NCBI RefSeq assembly: GCF_000219585.1
Contig: NC_015731.1
Location: 3,410,001-3,474,000 of the forward strand
Origin: Nitrosomonas sp. Is79A3
GTDB lineage: Bacteria; Pseudomonadota; Gammaproteobacteria; Burkholderiales; Nitrosomonadaceae
Direction: 5' to 3'
Length of the DNA: 64,000 bases
Under the pieces are notes generated by a model, which ran no database searches, was not told the origin of the DNA, and saw nothing but the letters and a program-made list of their open reading frames with translations. Below, piece by piece: positions 39,064 through 47,733 of this stretch. The first letter of the stretch is position 1; every line of letters starts with the position of its first letter. Position numbers and translations under genes: made by a program.

Positions 39064-40497
39064 TTATGAACCCAACAAATCATTACTCCACGCTTCCAGT
39101 GCGTTCAGTATCTGTTGAGCATTCTCATCCGCTTTTTGCACCTCTCGCAACAACACAATCTGCGCAGCAAATTCGGCAAAAGTAATGCTCCCACCGCCAT
39201 TACCTTGTGTCAGTCGCTGCAGGCGCATTTGCTCCCAGCGTTCAGATTCTATTGTCGTCAATGTTTCCGGCCAGTTGCGGGCGCGGTAGCGAAATAGCAG
39301 CTCAGGCAATCGCTGATCATGAAAATCAAACCGCATTTTCGCCAGTTGTTTCGGGGAAGCACGCCGTATTTGCGCCAGTGATGCAGCATCCGCGTTGTCC
39401 AGAAAACCGTCATACAGCGCCACATCCACATCACCGGAAGGCTCGAACGCGCGGCTGGTGTACGCGGTTGCCACACGTTGAAAAAAATCCGGTTGTGCAC
39501 ACAGTGCTTGCCAATGCCGGTGACATGCATCCAAATCAAGCGCGATGCGCTCAGCGGCCTCATTATCCAGCGTATTCCTTGGCGCCAGCGCCGGGCATTT
39601 GTTAATCTTTATCGATTTGACCGGTAACCGTTGCATGCCTTCGGGCAATTCGTCGCTACGGGTGAAAAGCAATTGACTCAGCTCATCAGCATCCAGCGGC
39701 AGAAACAGCTCCGGATCTTGGCGCAAGTCATAAACCAGCACACTGTTGTTGTTACCCGGTTCGGTGATCATTGGCATTACCAGCGACGTGCAGCCGGTTT
39801 TGGCCGGGTACATGCGTGTTGTGTGCAAGACCGGATTGTGGGTAGCTAAATCAAGCTGGGCTGCGGCCGTGCGTTTATCGCGCAGTTGAAAAAGCCAATC
39901 GTAGAGACGCGGTTGTTGCGTGCGTAGCAATCGCGCCAATGCAATGGTGGCACGCACATCGGATAAGGCATCATGCGCGGATTCATGCAGAATACCGTTG
40001 GCCGCCACCAAATCTTCCAGGCGGAAGCTGGATTGCCCTTCTTCGTGTTGCGGCCAAACGATACCTACGGGACGCAAGGCGTAGGTCATGCGCACCAGAT
40101 CAATAATGTCCCAGCGCGAATTGCCTTGCTGCCATTCGCGCGCATACGGGTCGTAAAAATTGCGATACAACGTAAAACGTGTGACTTCATCGTCGAAACG
40201 CAGCGAGTTGTAGCCGACACCGCAGGTATTCGGCTGCGCAAACTCGGCATGAATACGCGCAATAAATTCCGGTTCAGGTAAGCCTTTCTCATCGGCTAGC
40301 TGCGGTGTAATTCCGGTCAGCAAACAGGCTTCCGGATGCGGCAGGAAATCGCGGGCTGGCTTACAATAAATAACCAGTGGCTCGCCAATCTCGTTCAGCG
40401 CCTCATCGGTGCGCACCCCGGCAAATTGCGCAGGGCGGTCTCGCCGTGGATCGGCGCCAAAGGTTTCATAATCATGCCAGTACAGTGTGAGTGCCAT
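39064..40497 (-). CDS. sbcB: Exodeoxyribonuclease I
   Basis: The 477-residue protein is full length for ExoI. Its exonuclease domain has D and E in W-H-D-Y-E-T-F-G, a later G-Y-N-S-L-R-F-D-D-E and the H-D-A-L-S-D motif, forming the DEDDh active site. SH3-like and helical C-terminal regions follow. It degrades single-stranded DNA 3' to 5' in recombination and repair. It is adjacent to the IS-split gene and convergent with it. Confidence 0.95.
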   Translation of the reverse strand: MALTLYWHDYETFGADPRRDRPAQFAGVRTDEALNEIGEPLVIYCKPARDFLPHPEACLLTGITPQLADEKGLPEPEFIARIHAEFAQPNTCGVGYNSLRFDDEVTRFTLYRNFYDPYAREWQQGNSRWDIIDLVRMTYALRPVGIVWPQHEEGQSSFRLEDLVAANGILHESAHDALSDVRATIALARLLRTQQPRLYDWLFQLRDKRTAAAQLDLATHNPVLHTTRMYPAKTGCTSLVMPMITEPGNNNSVLVYDLRQDPELFLPLDADELSQLLFTRSDELPEGMQRLPVKSIKINKCPALAPRNTLDNEAAERIALDLDACHRHWQALCAQPDFFQRVATAYTSRAFEPSGDVDVALYDGFLDNADAASLAQIRRASPKQLAKMRFDFHDQRLPELLFRYRARNWPETLTTIESERWEQMRLQRLTQGNGGGSITFAEFAAQIVLLREVQKADENAQQILNALEAWSNDLLGS

Positions 40498-40614
40498 TGT
40501 TGTTTACAGATTTGGAAGTGCCGGTTAAAAACTTGCTTTGCAACTGACTCGTTGCGCAATTATAGTGGTATCTTACGCAAAATTTTTTAAATCAAATAAG
40601 AAGGATAAAACAGT

Positions 40615-41004
40615 ATGGCACGTAAACTCATTAGCTCGGGCTCCACATTTGAACATGAAATCGGTTATTCGCGCGCGGTGGTTGAAGGCAACTGGATTCT
40701 GGTTTCCGGCACGACTGGTTTTGATTACAGCAAAATGACGATTTCTGATGATTTATTGGAACAAGCGGAGCAGTGTTTTAAAAACATCGATGCTGCGCTA
40801 CAGCAAGCCGGCGCAAGCATGAAAGATGTGGTGCGCGTCACGTATGTGTTTCCAAAAGCCGAGGATTTCGAAAAATGCTGGCCGGTTATGCGCAAATATC
40901 TGGGAGAGGTCCGGCCATCGGCCATGATGCTGGCTGCGGGATTATCCGATCCGCGCATGAAAATTGAAATTCAGGTGACGGCTTATCGCAGCGAAGGGGC
41001 ATAG
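40615..41004 (+). CDS. RidA/YjgF family protein
   Basis: The 129-residue protein follows an AGAAGGA site. It has the Rid fold pattern: an early hydrophobic V-S-G-T-T-G-F-D, Q-A-E-Q-C-F-K-N-I-D-A-A-L and a P-S-A-M-M-L-A-A-G-L region. The catalytic arginine of true RidA (in the R-P-A-R segment) is not present; the protein has R-P-S-A at that point. It may be a diverged Rid subfamily member that handles other imine or carbonyl compounds. Confidence 0.88.
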   Translation: MARKLISSGSTFEHEIGYSRAVVEGNWILVSGTTGFDYSKMTISDDLLEQAEQCFKNIDAALQQAGASMKDVVRVTYVFPKAEDFEKCWPVMRKYLGEVRPSAMMLAAGLSDPRMKIEIQVTAYRSEGA

Positions 41005-41143
41005 CGGAGCAAGCAATCTTTTCCAATCAAAAAAAGAAGCCTCGCCTTACAACGCGGCTAATGTTTGTAAATCGGAATGGGCAGTTTCCGGGGCTAACCG
41101 GCGCGGCTCATTAGCGTTCTGCTGAGAGGCCGGATGACGATGG

Positions 41144-41986
41144 CTATGGATTAGCCGGTGCTGATGATTGCGGTGCAAAGGGTGAAGCATTTCCCGGTGA
41201 CGAAGATTGCGGGGGAAAAGGCGAAGGATTTGTCTTTGGTGAAGATTGTGGTGTAAAGGGCGAAGCGGTTGGTGAAGCCGCATTGGGTTTTGCTGGGGTC
41301 GCTGCTGGCTTTGCCGAACTACCGGTATCACCCGGCTTATAAACAAACTTCCAATCCTGGTAGTTTAGCGCTTCCGAGAATTTGGCAAAATGCTCAGGAA
41401 ATTTATCTTTCTTAATCGGCTTTTTTTCAGAGAGGCTGTATACCCCAGTAATCCTCTTATTAATACTGGAGCTTGTAGCCAAGCTACTATTTACCGTTGC
41501 ACTGCCGGGTGTTGGGCTATTACTCGACGCCTGATTACTGGGCGCCAGGGTATTGCTTGATGCCTGATTACTGCTGGGTGAAGCGCTATTACCAGGCGTT
41601 GAGTTCTTATTGGATGCCGGGTTACTACCAGGTGCTGCGCTCTTAGTGGACGCAGGGTTATTACCGGGCGAAGACTCTTCAACGATACCCCACTCAATTG
41701 TATTGGTTATCGGATCCGTATAGATTTTACGCAAATGGCGCTTGATAGCCGGTGTACGTTTATCCTGAAGCAAGTCTTCTAACGATTCCGGATATTGCTT
41801 AGGTCCTGTGTTGTAATAGGACATGATTGCTTTACGGAATTCTTCGCCAATGTACAACAATTCAGCTTCTTTTTCCCGCTGTGATTTGACTTGCCATACC
41901 TGCCCCGTACCTGCCATCACTATTCCAGCCAAAACGACAGCAAACAAAGCCCAGAGATAAACAAAACCATTTTCTAGTTTTGACAT
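41144..41986 (-). CDS. Pseudopilin-like protein with long Ser/Pro/Asn-rich tail
   Basis: The 280-residue protein has an N-terminal hydrophobic helix (about 7-27) but lacks a classical G-F-T-L-I-E cleavage motif. It resembles the GspG/PulG-type proteins of this operon in the stretch K-S-Q-R-E-K-E-A-E-L-L-Y-I-G-E-E-F-R. After residue 100 it becomes low-complexity, rich in Ser, Asn, Pro and Thr, interrupted by one folded part near 170-215. It is the last gene of the secretion operon. A surface or linker role is possible. Confidence 0.65.
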   Translation of the reverse strand: MSKLENGFVYLWALFAVVLAGIVMAGTGQVWQVKSQREKEAELLYIGEEFRKAIMSYYNTGPKQYPESLEDLLQDKRTPAIKRHLRKIYTDPITNTIEWGIVEESSPGNNPASTKSAAPGSNPASNKNSTPGNSASPSSNQASSNTLAPSNQASSNSPTPGSATVNSSLATSSSINKRITGVYSLSEKKPIKKDKFPEHFAKFSEALNYQDWKFVYKPGDTGSSAKPAATPAKPNAASPTASPFTPQSSPKTNPSPFPPQSSSPGNASPFAPQSSAPANP

Positions 41987-42025
41987 ACTATACTTGCTAC
42001 GAAAATTCCAATATGTTGGAATCGC

Positions 42026-42409
42026 TTACCATTCTTCATAAAACGAACCATCCGATGCGCGTCCAGAATAGCCGCTGTGAACATCATAGACACCTGTTTC
42101 TACTGGATTCTTGGGAGGTACTTCAATCCAGGTTTTGTCACTTTCAGTGAATGGATCTATCGGGACACTGCGCAAGTAGCGCTTATCGACCAACTCCAAC
42201 AGATCTATGGGATACTTACCAAAATCGGAATAAAATTGATCAATTGCATTACGCATGATACCGAGATCCTGGCGCAAAACGGCTTCTTTGGCTTTATCGA
42301 GTGAATTGAAATAGCGCGGCGCGACAATACTTAATAAAGTGGCGATGATTGCCATGACTACCAGTAGCTCGATCAGTGTAAATCCCATGTGCTTTGGCTT
42401 GCCAGGCAT
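42026..42409 (-). CDS. GspG-like pseudopilin
   Basis: ATG 42409, with a GGTGA site 5 bases upstream, gives 127 residues; GTG 42418 overlapping the previous stop is an alternative. A short leader ends in G before F-T-L-I-E-L-L-V-V-M-A, a canonical prepilin cleavage site. The C-terminal globular part includes D-P-F-T-E-S-D-K-T-W. It should be processed by a prepilin peptidase and assemble in the pseudopilus. Confidence 0.85.
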   Translation of the reverse strand: MPGKPKHMGFTLIELLVVMAIIATLLSIVAPRYFNSLDKAKEAVLRQDLGIMRNAIDQFYSDFGKYPIDLLELVDKRYLRSVPIDPFTESDKTWIEVPPKNPVETGVYDVHSGYSGRASDGSFYEEW

Positions 42410-42414
42410 ATCAA

Positions 42415-42927
42415 TCACCAATCCCGGTAAGGAACACCATTAAGGCCGATGTCTTCTGAACGTGAGTAAACATCAAAAACATCATCGCCATCTTTAGGAC
42501 TATCCCATGGACTCTCATAACTACGTTTTCCCCAGGTGTCTACAGCCGGAGTTGCCGTTATACCGGCAACATCTAACTCGACAAACATCGGGTCCCTGGG
42601 TAAGCGGCGCAGAAAATAAATAATCTTCTTATCCGGACTCTTAATATCCGGCACACCCATAAACAATTCTTCTAGACGGGGCGGATAACCGGATTCATCT
42701 GCTTTCTTGGTGATACGTCCTTCGTCTACCGCTTGTTTATAGGCGTCAATAGCCGAGCGTATCTGTCTTAAGGCAACGCGCAACTCTTGTTCTTTCTCAC
42801 GCTTTACCATGAGTTCACGCAAAGGCATTGCTGATGTGGCCAGAATGGCCATAATCGCCACCACAATCATTAATTCAATCAGCGTAAAACCCCTGTTTCT
42901 TCCAGAGATTCCGAATGAATTCTTCAT
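42415..42927 (-). CDS. GspG/PulG-like pseudopilin
   Basis: ATG 42927 lies 7 bases after the secretin stop; a GTG 24 bases earlier would overlap the secretin. The 170-residue product has leader N-R-G followed by F-T-L-I-E-L-M-I-V-V-A-I. The C-terminal part has an R-R-L-P-R-D-P-M segment typical of PulG-like proteins with a conserved R-D-P. It is one of four pilin-like genes in the operon. Confidence 0.87.
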   Translation of the reverse strand: MKNSFGISGRNRGFTLIELMIVVAIMAILATSAMPLRELMVKREKEQELRVALRQIRSAIDAYKQAVDEGRITKKADESGYPPRLEELFMGVPDIKSPDKKIIYFLRRLPRDPMFVELDVAGITATPAVDTWGKRSYESPWDSPKDGDDVFDVYSRSEDIGLNGVPYRDW

Positions 42928-42934
42928 AACGCGA

Positions 42935-45220
42935 TTATTTGATAGTAACACTTGCAGGCGGCGGTAGTGTTACTTCAACTGCCGTGCCATTTTCCAGGTC
43001 TTCTGCGACAACATTCTGAATATTAATTTCTGTCGCGCCCGGATTAGCTGCAATTACCTTAAAGCGTATCTGTGTCGCCAAGCCAGAAGTTTGATCTTTA
43101 CCTAACTTGATTGTACGTGTACCGGATTTATCTCCGCCATCCAGCGCTTCCAACACACTGGCTTCGTAATTTAGTTGTAAGTCAGCATTAACAGTAGCTT
43201 TCGCACCAAGCAACCGGACATTAACTGAAAATTCTTTATCCAAGCCAACGTTGGTTGGCGCTTGCAAAGTAAGCGATGGCGTAGCAGCTGATGCAACATT
43301 GGCAAAAGGATTGGGAGGAGCTTGTTGGTCATCGGATGGCGCGAAAGCATCAGACACATTTCTTACAGCACCACGGCCTCCTGGTCCAGCCGGTGCAATG
43401 GATAATGCTTGCGCTGCAGTCTTTTTAATGGTGACCGGCAGTTTACCTGCATCACTGGCGGTACCAAAATGATATTCTCGCTCCAGGTTGGTCAGTTTAG
43501 GAATATTCCGGATGATGCGCGGTGTAATTAATAACACAATTTCAGTTTTTTGACGGGCTACAAGTTGACTCGACAGCAGTCTGTCAAGACCGGGAATATT
43601 TAATAATCCTGCGAGACCGCCTACCGTTCTTGTATCCCTATTATCAATGAGCCCTGCCAATACTTGCGTTTCCCCATCTTTCAATGTCAGAATGGTTTCA
43701 GCATTCCGGGTTCCAACTATGGGAGCAGTTGCGCCACCCGGGCCTGACGCATCCCCTGTTTTATTACTCACTTCAAGCGTAATTTTCATCGTGACATCGT
43801 CATTTAAACCGATACGCGGCTCGACATCCAGCTTAACCCCCAAATCGATAAAAGTAGGTGTTGAGGTGACGATAGAATTAATACCGGGCTGAACATTGGC
43901 GGTGAAAAAAGGCCGCTTTTCACCAATATGAATCTTGGCTTTTTCTTTATTACTTACGCGAATTCTCGGGTTTGCAAGTACGTCGGCGTTTGAGAGAGTT
44001 TGTTTAAAATCGATCACTGCCTGATTATTGATCGTGAAGCTTTTAAGGCCAAGGGCATTAGAACCAATTTGATTAAGTACAGCAGTCGCTGGCGCAGCTG
44101 CTGCGCCCACACCCGTTAAACCACTGAATGTAACTGATTGAGGTAGCTTTGGACCTAGCAAAAAATCATTATTACGCGCGATTTCAAGGATTGCGACGTC
44201 TAACATGACTTCCGGTTCTGCCAGATCGTTTAATGTTACCAATCGCTCCGCCAGCCGGATGGCTTCGAGCGTATCTCGCATAATAAACAAGTTCAGTTGT
44301 TCATTGACATAAATATCTTTTGCTTTAACGATGCCCCTGATCATCGCGACCATTTGCTTCACATCCGTATGCGCCACATGAAAGCTGCGTACAACCAGTT
44401 CCTGATAATCCTTCTGTTTGGCCGGTGTGCTGGGGTATATCAATAGCGAGTTACTATTGAGTACTTTATAGGCCAGTTGATTAGTCAAGAGTAATAATTT
44501 GAGAATATCTTCAATAGTGTTATTACGCACAAAAATAGAGATTTTGGTATCTTGCCGGATATCCTTATCAAAAACAAAATTAATACCGGCCGTCCGCGCC
44601 ATGATTTCAAATACCGACTTTAAATCGGTATCTTTAAATTCCATACTCAGCGCTTTTTTGAAAGCAGACTCTAGTGCCAGATTAGATACTTCCGGACGCG
44701 TCATTTGTGAATTGATTTCTGCGATCAATTGACGAGCATGAGATTGTTTTGGATTTTCCTGCAACACGGCACGAACGATTGTTTCTGCCTCGATCACCTC
44801 ATTACGTCGCAGCAATTCTTTTGCGGAATCGATGGAAGCAATGTGCCGGCGCTCTAATTCAAGTTCTTCTAGACCTGCATTTGCACGCTCATTGAATGGG
44901 GATAAGTTGAGTATACGTTGATAATCTTGTTCTGCTTTTTCCAAATTTCCGGAAAATTTCGTGCTATCGGCATCAAATAGCAATTTAGCAATCACTTCCT
45001 CGCGTACACGGATAAGCGTTGCGCGAATTTCTTTATTTTCAGGTTCTTCACGTAATGCTTGCTCCAGTTTCTGAAGACCGCTTTCCAACTTGCCTTCCGT
45101 GATCAGTTTCTGCCCATCGGAAAATGCAATATTCCTGGTGCCGAATGTTTTGTTATTAATCGCACATCCTGCCGTGATCGCAAGTAGAATGCTAAGGATT
45201 AAAATTTTCCAGCTTCTCAT
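42935..45220 (-). CDS. gspD: Type II secretion/type IV pilus secretin with C-terminal cohesin-like domain
   Basis: The 761-residue protein has a lipoprotein signal (T-A-G-C at Cys19), TPR-like helices (about 30-165), N-domains and the secretin core with V-G-G-L-A-G-L-L-N-I-P-G-L and T-E-I-V-L-L-I-T-P-R. After about residue 640 a separate beta-rich domain resembles cohesins (S-L-T-L-Q-A-P-T-N-V-G, E-F-S-V-N-V-R). Such a TPR-secretin-cohesin order is unlike textbook GspD. It overlaps the upstream gene by 4 bases. Confidence 0.88.
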   Translation of the reverse strand: MRSWKILILSILLAITAGCAINNKTFGTRNIAFSDGQKLITEGKLESGLQKLEQALREEPENKEIRATLIRVREEVIAKLLFDADSTKFSGNLEKAEQDYQRILNLSPFNERANAGLEELELERRHIASIDSAKELLRRNEVIEAETIVRAVLQENPKQSHARQLIAEINSQMTRPEVSNLALESAFKKALSMEFKDTDLKSVFEIMARTAGINFVFDKDIRQDTKISIFVRNNTIEDILKLLLLTNQLAYKVLNSNSLLIYPSTPAKQKDYQELVVRSFHVAHTDVKQMVAMIRGIVKAKDIYVNEQLNLFIMRDTLEAIRLAERLVTLNDLAEPEVMLDVAILEIARNNDFLLGPKLPQSVTFSGLTGVGAAAAPATAVLNQIGSNALGLKSFTINNQAVIDFKQTLSNADVLANPRIRVSNKEKAKIHIGEKRPFFTANVQPGINSIVTSTPTFIDLGVKLDVEPRIGLNDDVTMKITLEVSNKTGDASGPGGATAPIVGTRNAETILTLKDGETQVLAGLIDNRDTRTVGGLAGLLNIPGLDRLLSSQLVARQKTEIVLLITPRIIRNIPKLTNLEREYHFGTASDAGKLPVTIKKTAAQALSIAPAGPGGRGAVRNVSDAFAPSDDQQAPPNPFANVASAATPSLTLQAPTNVGLDKEFSVNVRLLGAKATVNADLQLNYEASVLEALDGGDKSGTRTIKLGKDQTSGLATQIRFKVIAANPGATEINIQNVVAEDLENGTAVEVTLPPPASVTIK

Positions 45221-45777
45221 CGAAAATTTCCTGCTATTTTATTATTGATCGTCAGCGTCTGTTTGGCATTCAGTGGCAAGTAAGTCATTGTAATCGCATC
45301 GTCATTGATTGAATCGAGCCGGTATTTATCGTTAATCCTTCCACCAATCTTGGCAATGAGATTTTCTCCTGACTGCGAAAGAAAAACCCAAGTTTCATTG
45401 TCTGCGATTGCCTTACCAGCATATTTAAATTGTAAGGGAGGTGCTGTTGGCGCCGGAGGAGGAGTCGATTTAGCCACTTGTGCTGCGATAACGGCCTGTT
45501 CTTGCAGATTGACTTGCGGTTGCTTGGGTGCCCATGTGGTGGATACAAAAAGTTCTCCAGCCAGCGCATTGAATTTTCTTTGACCCAGTTTACTCACATC
45601 CAGTTGCTCGGCATTATTTTCCTGATTCTTTACCCGATCACCGGATGGCTTGACCGGCTGTATGGTATCTACTGTATCGATCAATGTTTCATCCTCTTCA
45701 ACCAGCACGGCGGCGATCAATGTTGCAATCAAAGCACCGCCCACAATCAATTTACGTTTTTTTTCAGCTTTATCCAT
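45217..45777 (-). CDS. PilP/GspC-like inner-membrane protein
   Basis: The 186-residue protein has an N-terminal membrane helix (about 8-26), a linker and a C-terminal folded part with L-Q-F-K-Y-A-G-K-A-I and I-G-G-R-I-N-D-K-Y-R-L-D-S-I. This is the HR/PilP-like beta domain that contacts secretin N-domains. It lies between the PilO-like gene and the secretin, exactly the PilP position. The assignment depends on order and layout rather than strong motifs. Confidence 0.7.
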   Translation of the reverse strand: MDKAEKKRKLIVGGALIATLIAAVLVEEDETLIDTVDTIQPVKPSGDRVKNQENNAEQLDVSKLGQRKFNALAGELFVSTTWAPKQPQVNLQEQAVIAAQVAKSTPPPAPTAPPLQFKYAGKAIADNETWVFLSQSGENLIAKIGGRINDKYRLDSINDDAITMTYLPLNAKQTLTINNKIAGNFR

Positions 45778-45782
45778 CTTGA

Positions 45783-46379
45783 TTATTTATTCAAGTAAAG
45801 ATTAATTTCAAGGCGCGCTTCAAGTTTTTCAGAGGTGGCGTTCTCACGTTTAATGGCGATAGCGGAAATTGCCATGGCAGGAACAGCCTCAAGCGCATCA
45901 GCCATAAAAGCGCGTATTTGAGAATATCCGCCTTTTACCGGCAATATCATCTCATACCGGGCTAAACGTGCATCGTTTTCATTAACCAGGCGATATTCAC
46001 TGCTACTGAGTTCCACCCCTTGTTTCTTGGCCAGTTGCACCAATTCACGAATCCAAAATGGTGATGAATCAATACGCGGGAAAAACTCATAAAACGCTTG
46101 CAACGCTTGTTCACCGCTCATTTGTTTTCCAGATTCCATTTCGCCGGGCATTTGTTTTGATAATGCCTGCATCTGAAGTAAATCAGCGCGTTCTTTCAGC
46201 TTCAGCAGAGTTGATTCTTGCGGCAAAACCGCCGAGAAGAAATAGATGCCGCTAGCCACAATTAAGCCTAGACCGATCTTCCCAATATTACCAAGGCGGC
46301 CTACCTGCCAGCGCAGTAGCAACGCCAGTTGATTTAATTGTGTTTGGAGTGTTTCAGTTTTCAAGAGGCCTGAATCCAT
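45783..46379 (-). CDS. PilO/GspM-like protein
   Basis: The 198-residue protein has one membrane helix (about 34-52), a coiled-coil segment and a ferredoxin-like C-terminal domain. It overlaps the PilN-like gene by 19 bases. In type IV pilus or T2SS machines such proteins join PilN and PilP to link the platform to the secretin. Confidence 0.72.
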   Translation of the reverse strand: MDSGLLKTETLQTQLNQLALLLRWQVGRLGNIGKIGLGLIVASGIYFFSAVLPQESTLLKLKERADLLQMQALSKQMPGEMESGKQMSGEQALQAFYEFFPRIDSSPFWIRELVQLAKKQGVELSSSEYRLVNENDARLARYEMILPVKGGYSQIRAFMADALEAVPAMAISAIAIKRENATSEKLEARLEINLYLNK

Positions 46380-46912
46380 GCTGCAGTCAGAAGAAAAACA
46401 ATCGGACGATATGGATTATCTTGTTTTATCTTGTAATTTAACAAATGTACATTTTCAAGAGTCAATTCACGTTCCAATGCTTCTACAAAATCGAGTAACT
46501 CGGACATATTCTTAGCTTCACCGCTGATACGTAATGTCCGGCTAGACACGGTCGGTTGCAATGATAATAACGCAATTTCTTCAGTAGCCGCATTTTCGAT
46601 TGAATCAAATAATGCTTCCCAGGGTAAATTAATTTGATCCAAAACCGCATTGGCTTGGATGATTTCTTTGCGAATTTCCTGACTAAATTCTTTGACCCGC
46701 GGTGTTCCACGAGTACGTGGCGCAGTCTTTTTTTGTTGCTGTTGTTTTTCCAGGTGCTCGACGCGATTAGTCCAGTAATTCACTTCTTCCGTGATTTGCT
46801 GGAATTGCAAAAGCACACCGGCAAGAACCAACAATCCAATGAATAGTATTGAATAATCAATATGCGGAACGGATTGCCCATGATCAGGAAATTTTAATCT
46901 TAAGCGAGGCAT
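46361..46912 (-). CDS. PilN/GspL-C-like protein
   Basis: ATG 46912 overlaps the upstream PilM-like gene; the 183-residue product starts MPRLRLKFPD. It has one membrane helix (about 20-38), a glutamine-lysine-rich coiled coil and a C-terminal alpha-beta domain. The frame is open upstream, but that would read deep into the PilM-like gene. Partner of the PilO-like protein. Confidence 0.72.
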   Translation of the reverse strand: MPRLRLKFPDHGQSVPHIDYSILFIGLLVLAGVLLQFQQITEEVNYWTNRVEHLEKQQQQKKTAPRTRGTPRVKEFSQEIRKEIIQANAVLDQINLPWEALFDSIENAATEEIALLSLQPTVSSRTLRISGEAKNMSELLDFVEALERELTLENVHLLNYKIKQDNPYRPIVFLLTAAWIQAS

Positions 46913-47733
46913 TGATTTATCCCGGCATAATCGGCCGGTACAGATGGATAATGGGCCAGTGCAGGTATTTGCCCGGTTTGTATCGGCACAATACGCCATC
47001 CACAGTTCTCAGGCAGTGTTAAATCCGGATGTTCCGGCGCAAACAAGTGAACCACCTCAACAGTTTCTTTATTTCCAGACAATACCGCTTCCTGATCCAG
47101 TGCAGCGAGAAGCTCATCCGCCACATTCTGCAGGATTCGCTGATTACGTATGCTGTACCAAGTTCCGTCTATCAATAGGGCAACACAAATTCGCCCAGTT
47201 TCTATTACAACAAAGTATATTTTGTCGCCACGCAACAGCTTTTGCCACCGATCATAAGCGGATGCCAAATAAGGTTCAATTTCTTTCAGTTTAAATTGAT
47301 AACGTGCGGCCATCTCTTCCACCCGTGCCATCAATTCACGAGGTATTGCCGCGCAAACAGCGCCATTCACCGGACTCCACTCGCTGACACTGAGTATCCA
47401 AGAATCAGCACGCTCGGCATAAACTTCGCGCATACGAAAAATGGCATAGGACATCACTTCCTCCGGTGAGGTTATTTCTGCCTGCGGCGGCAGCGCAACA
47501 TAGCGAACAAAGTGATTTGACAGAGTCATCGACAACCCAGCACCCGCCGCATCCCCCAGTTTTTGTTCCAATTGGCGCAAGGCGGATTCCCAAGCAGGCA
47601 CGCCTTGAACACGCTCGCATAATACTGTCACTTTAGCGGATTGTACTGGCTTAAAGCCCCGAGCTGTACGAACCAGGTCCACCCGCTCAGGTGCCAGGAA
47701 AACTTGAATCTGATCACGCCACAATTGTGACAC
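46900..47733 (-). CDS. PilM-like cytoplasmic actin-fold protein
   Basis: A GTG start at 47733 with an AGGAGG site 6 bases upstream overlaps the ATPase gene by 20 bases. The 277-residue product resembles PilM or the cytoplasmic part of GspL, without a membrane anchor. It should dock the ATPase to the PilN-like protein. The actin-like motifs are degenerate. Confidence 0.7.
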   Translation of the reverse strand: MSQLWRDQIQVFLAPERVDLVRTARGFKPVQSAKVTVLCERVQGVPAWESALRQLEQKLGDAAGAGLSMTLSNHFVRYVALPPQAEITSPEEVMSYAIFRMREVYAERADSWILSVSEWSPVNGAVCAAIPRELMARVEEMAARYQFKLKEIEPYLASAYDRWQKLLRGDKIYFVVIETGRICVALLIDGTWYSIRNQRILQNVADELLAALDQEAVLSGNKETVEVVHLFAPEHPDLTLPENCGWRIVPIQTGQIPALAHYPSVPADYAGINQCLA

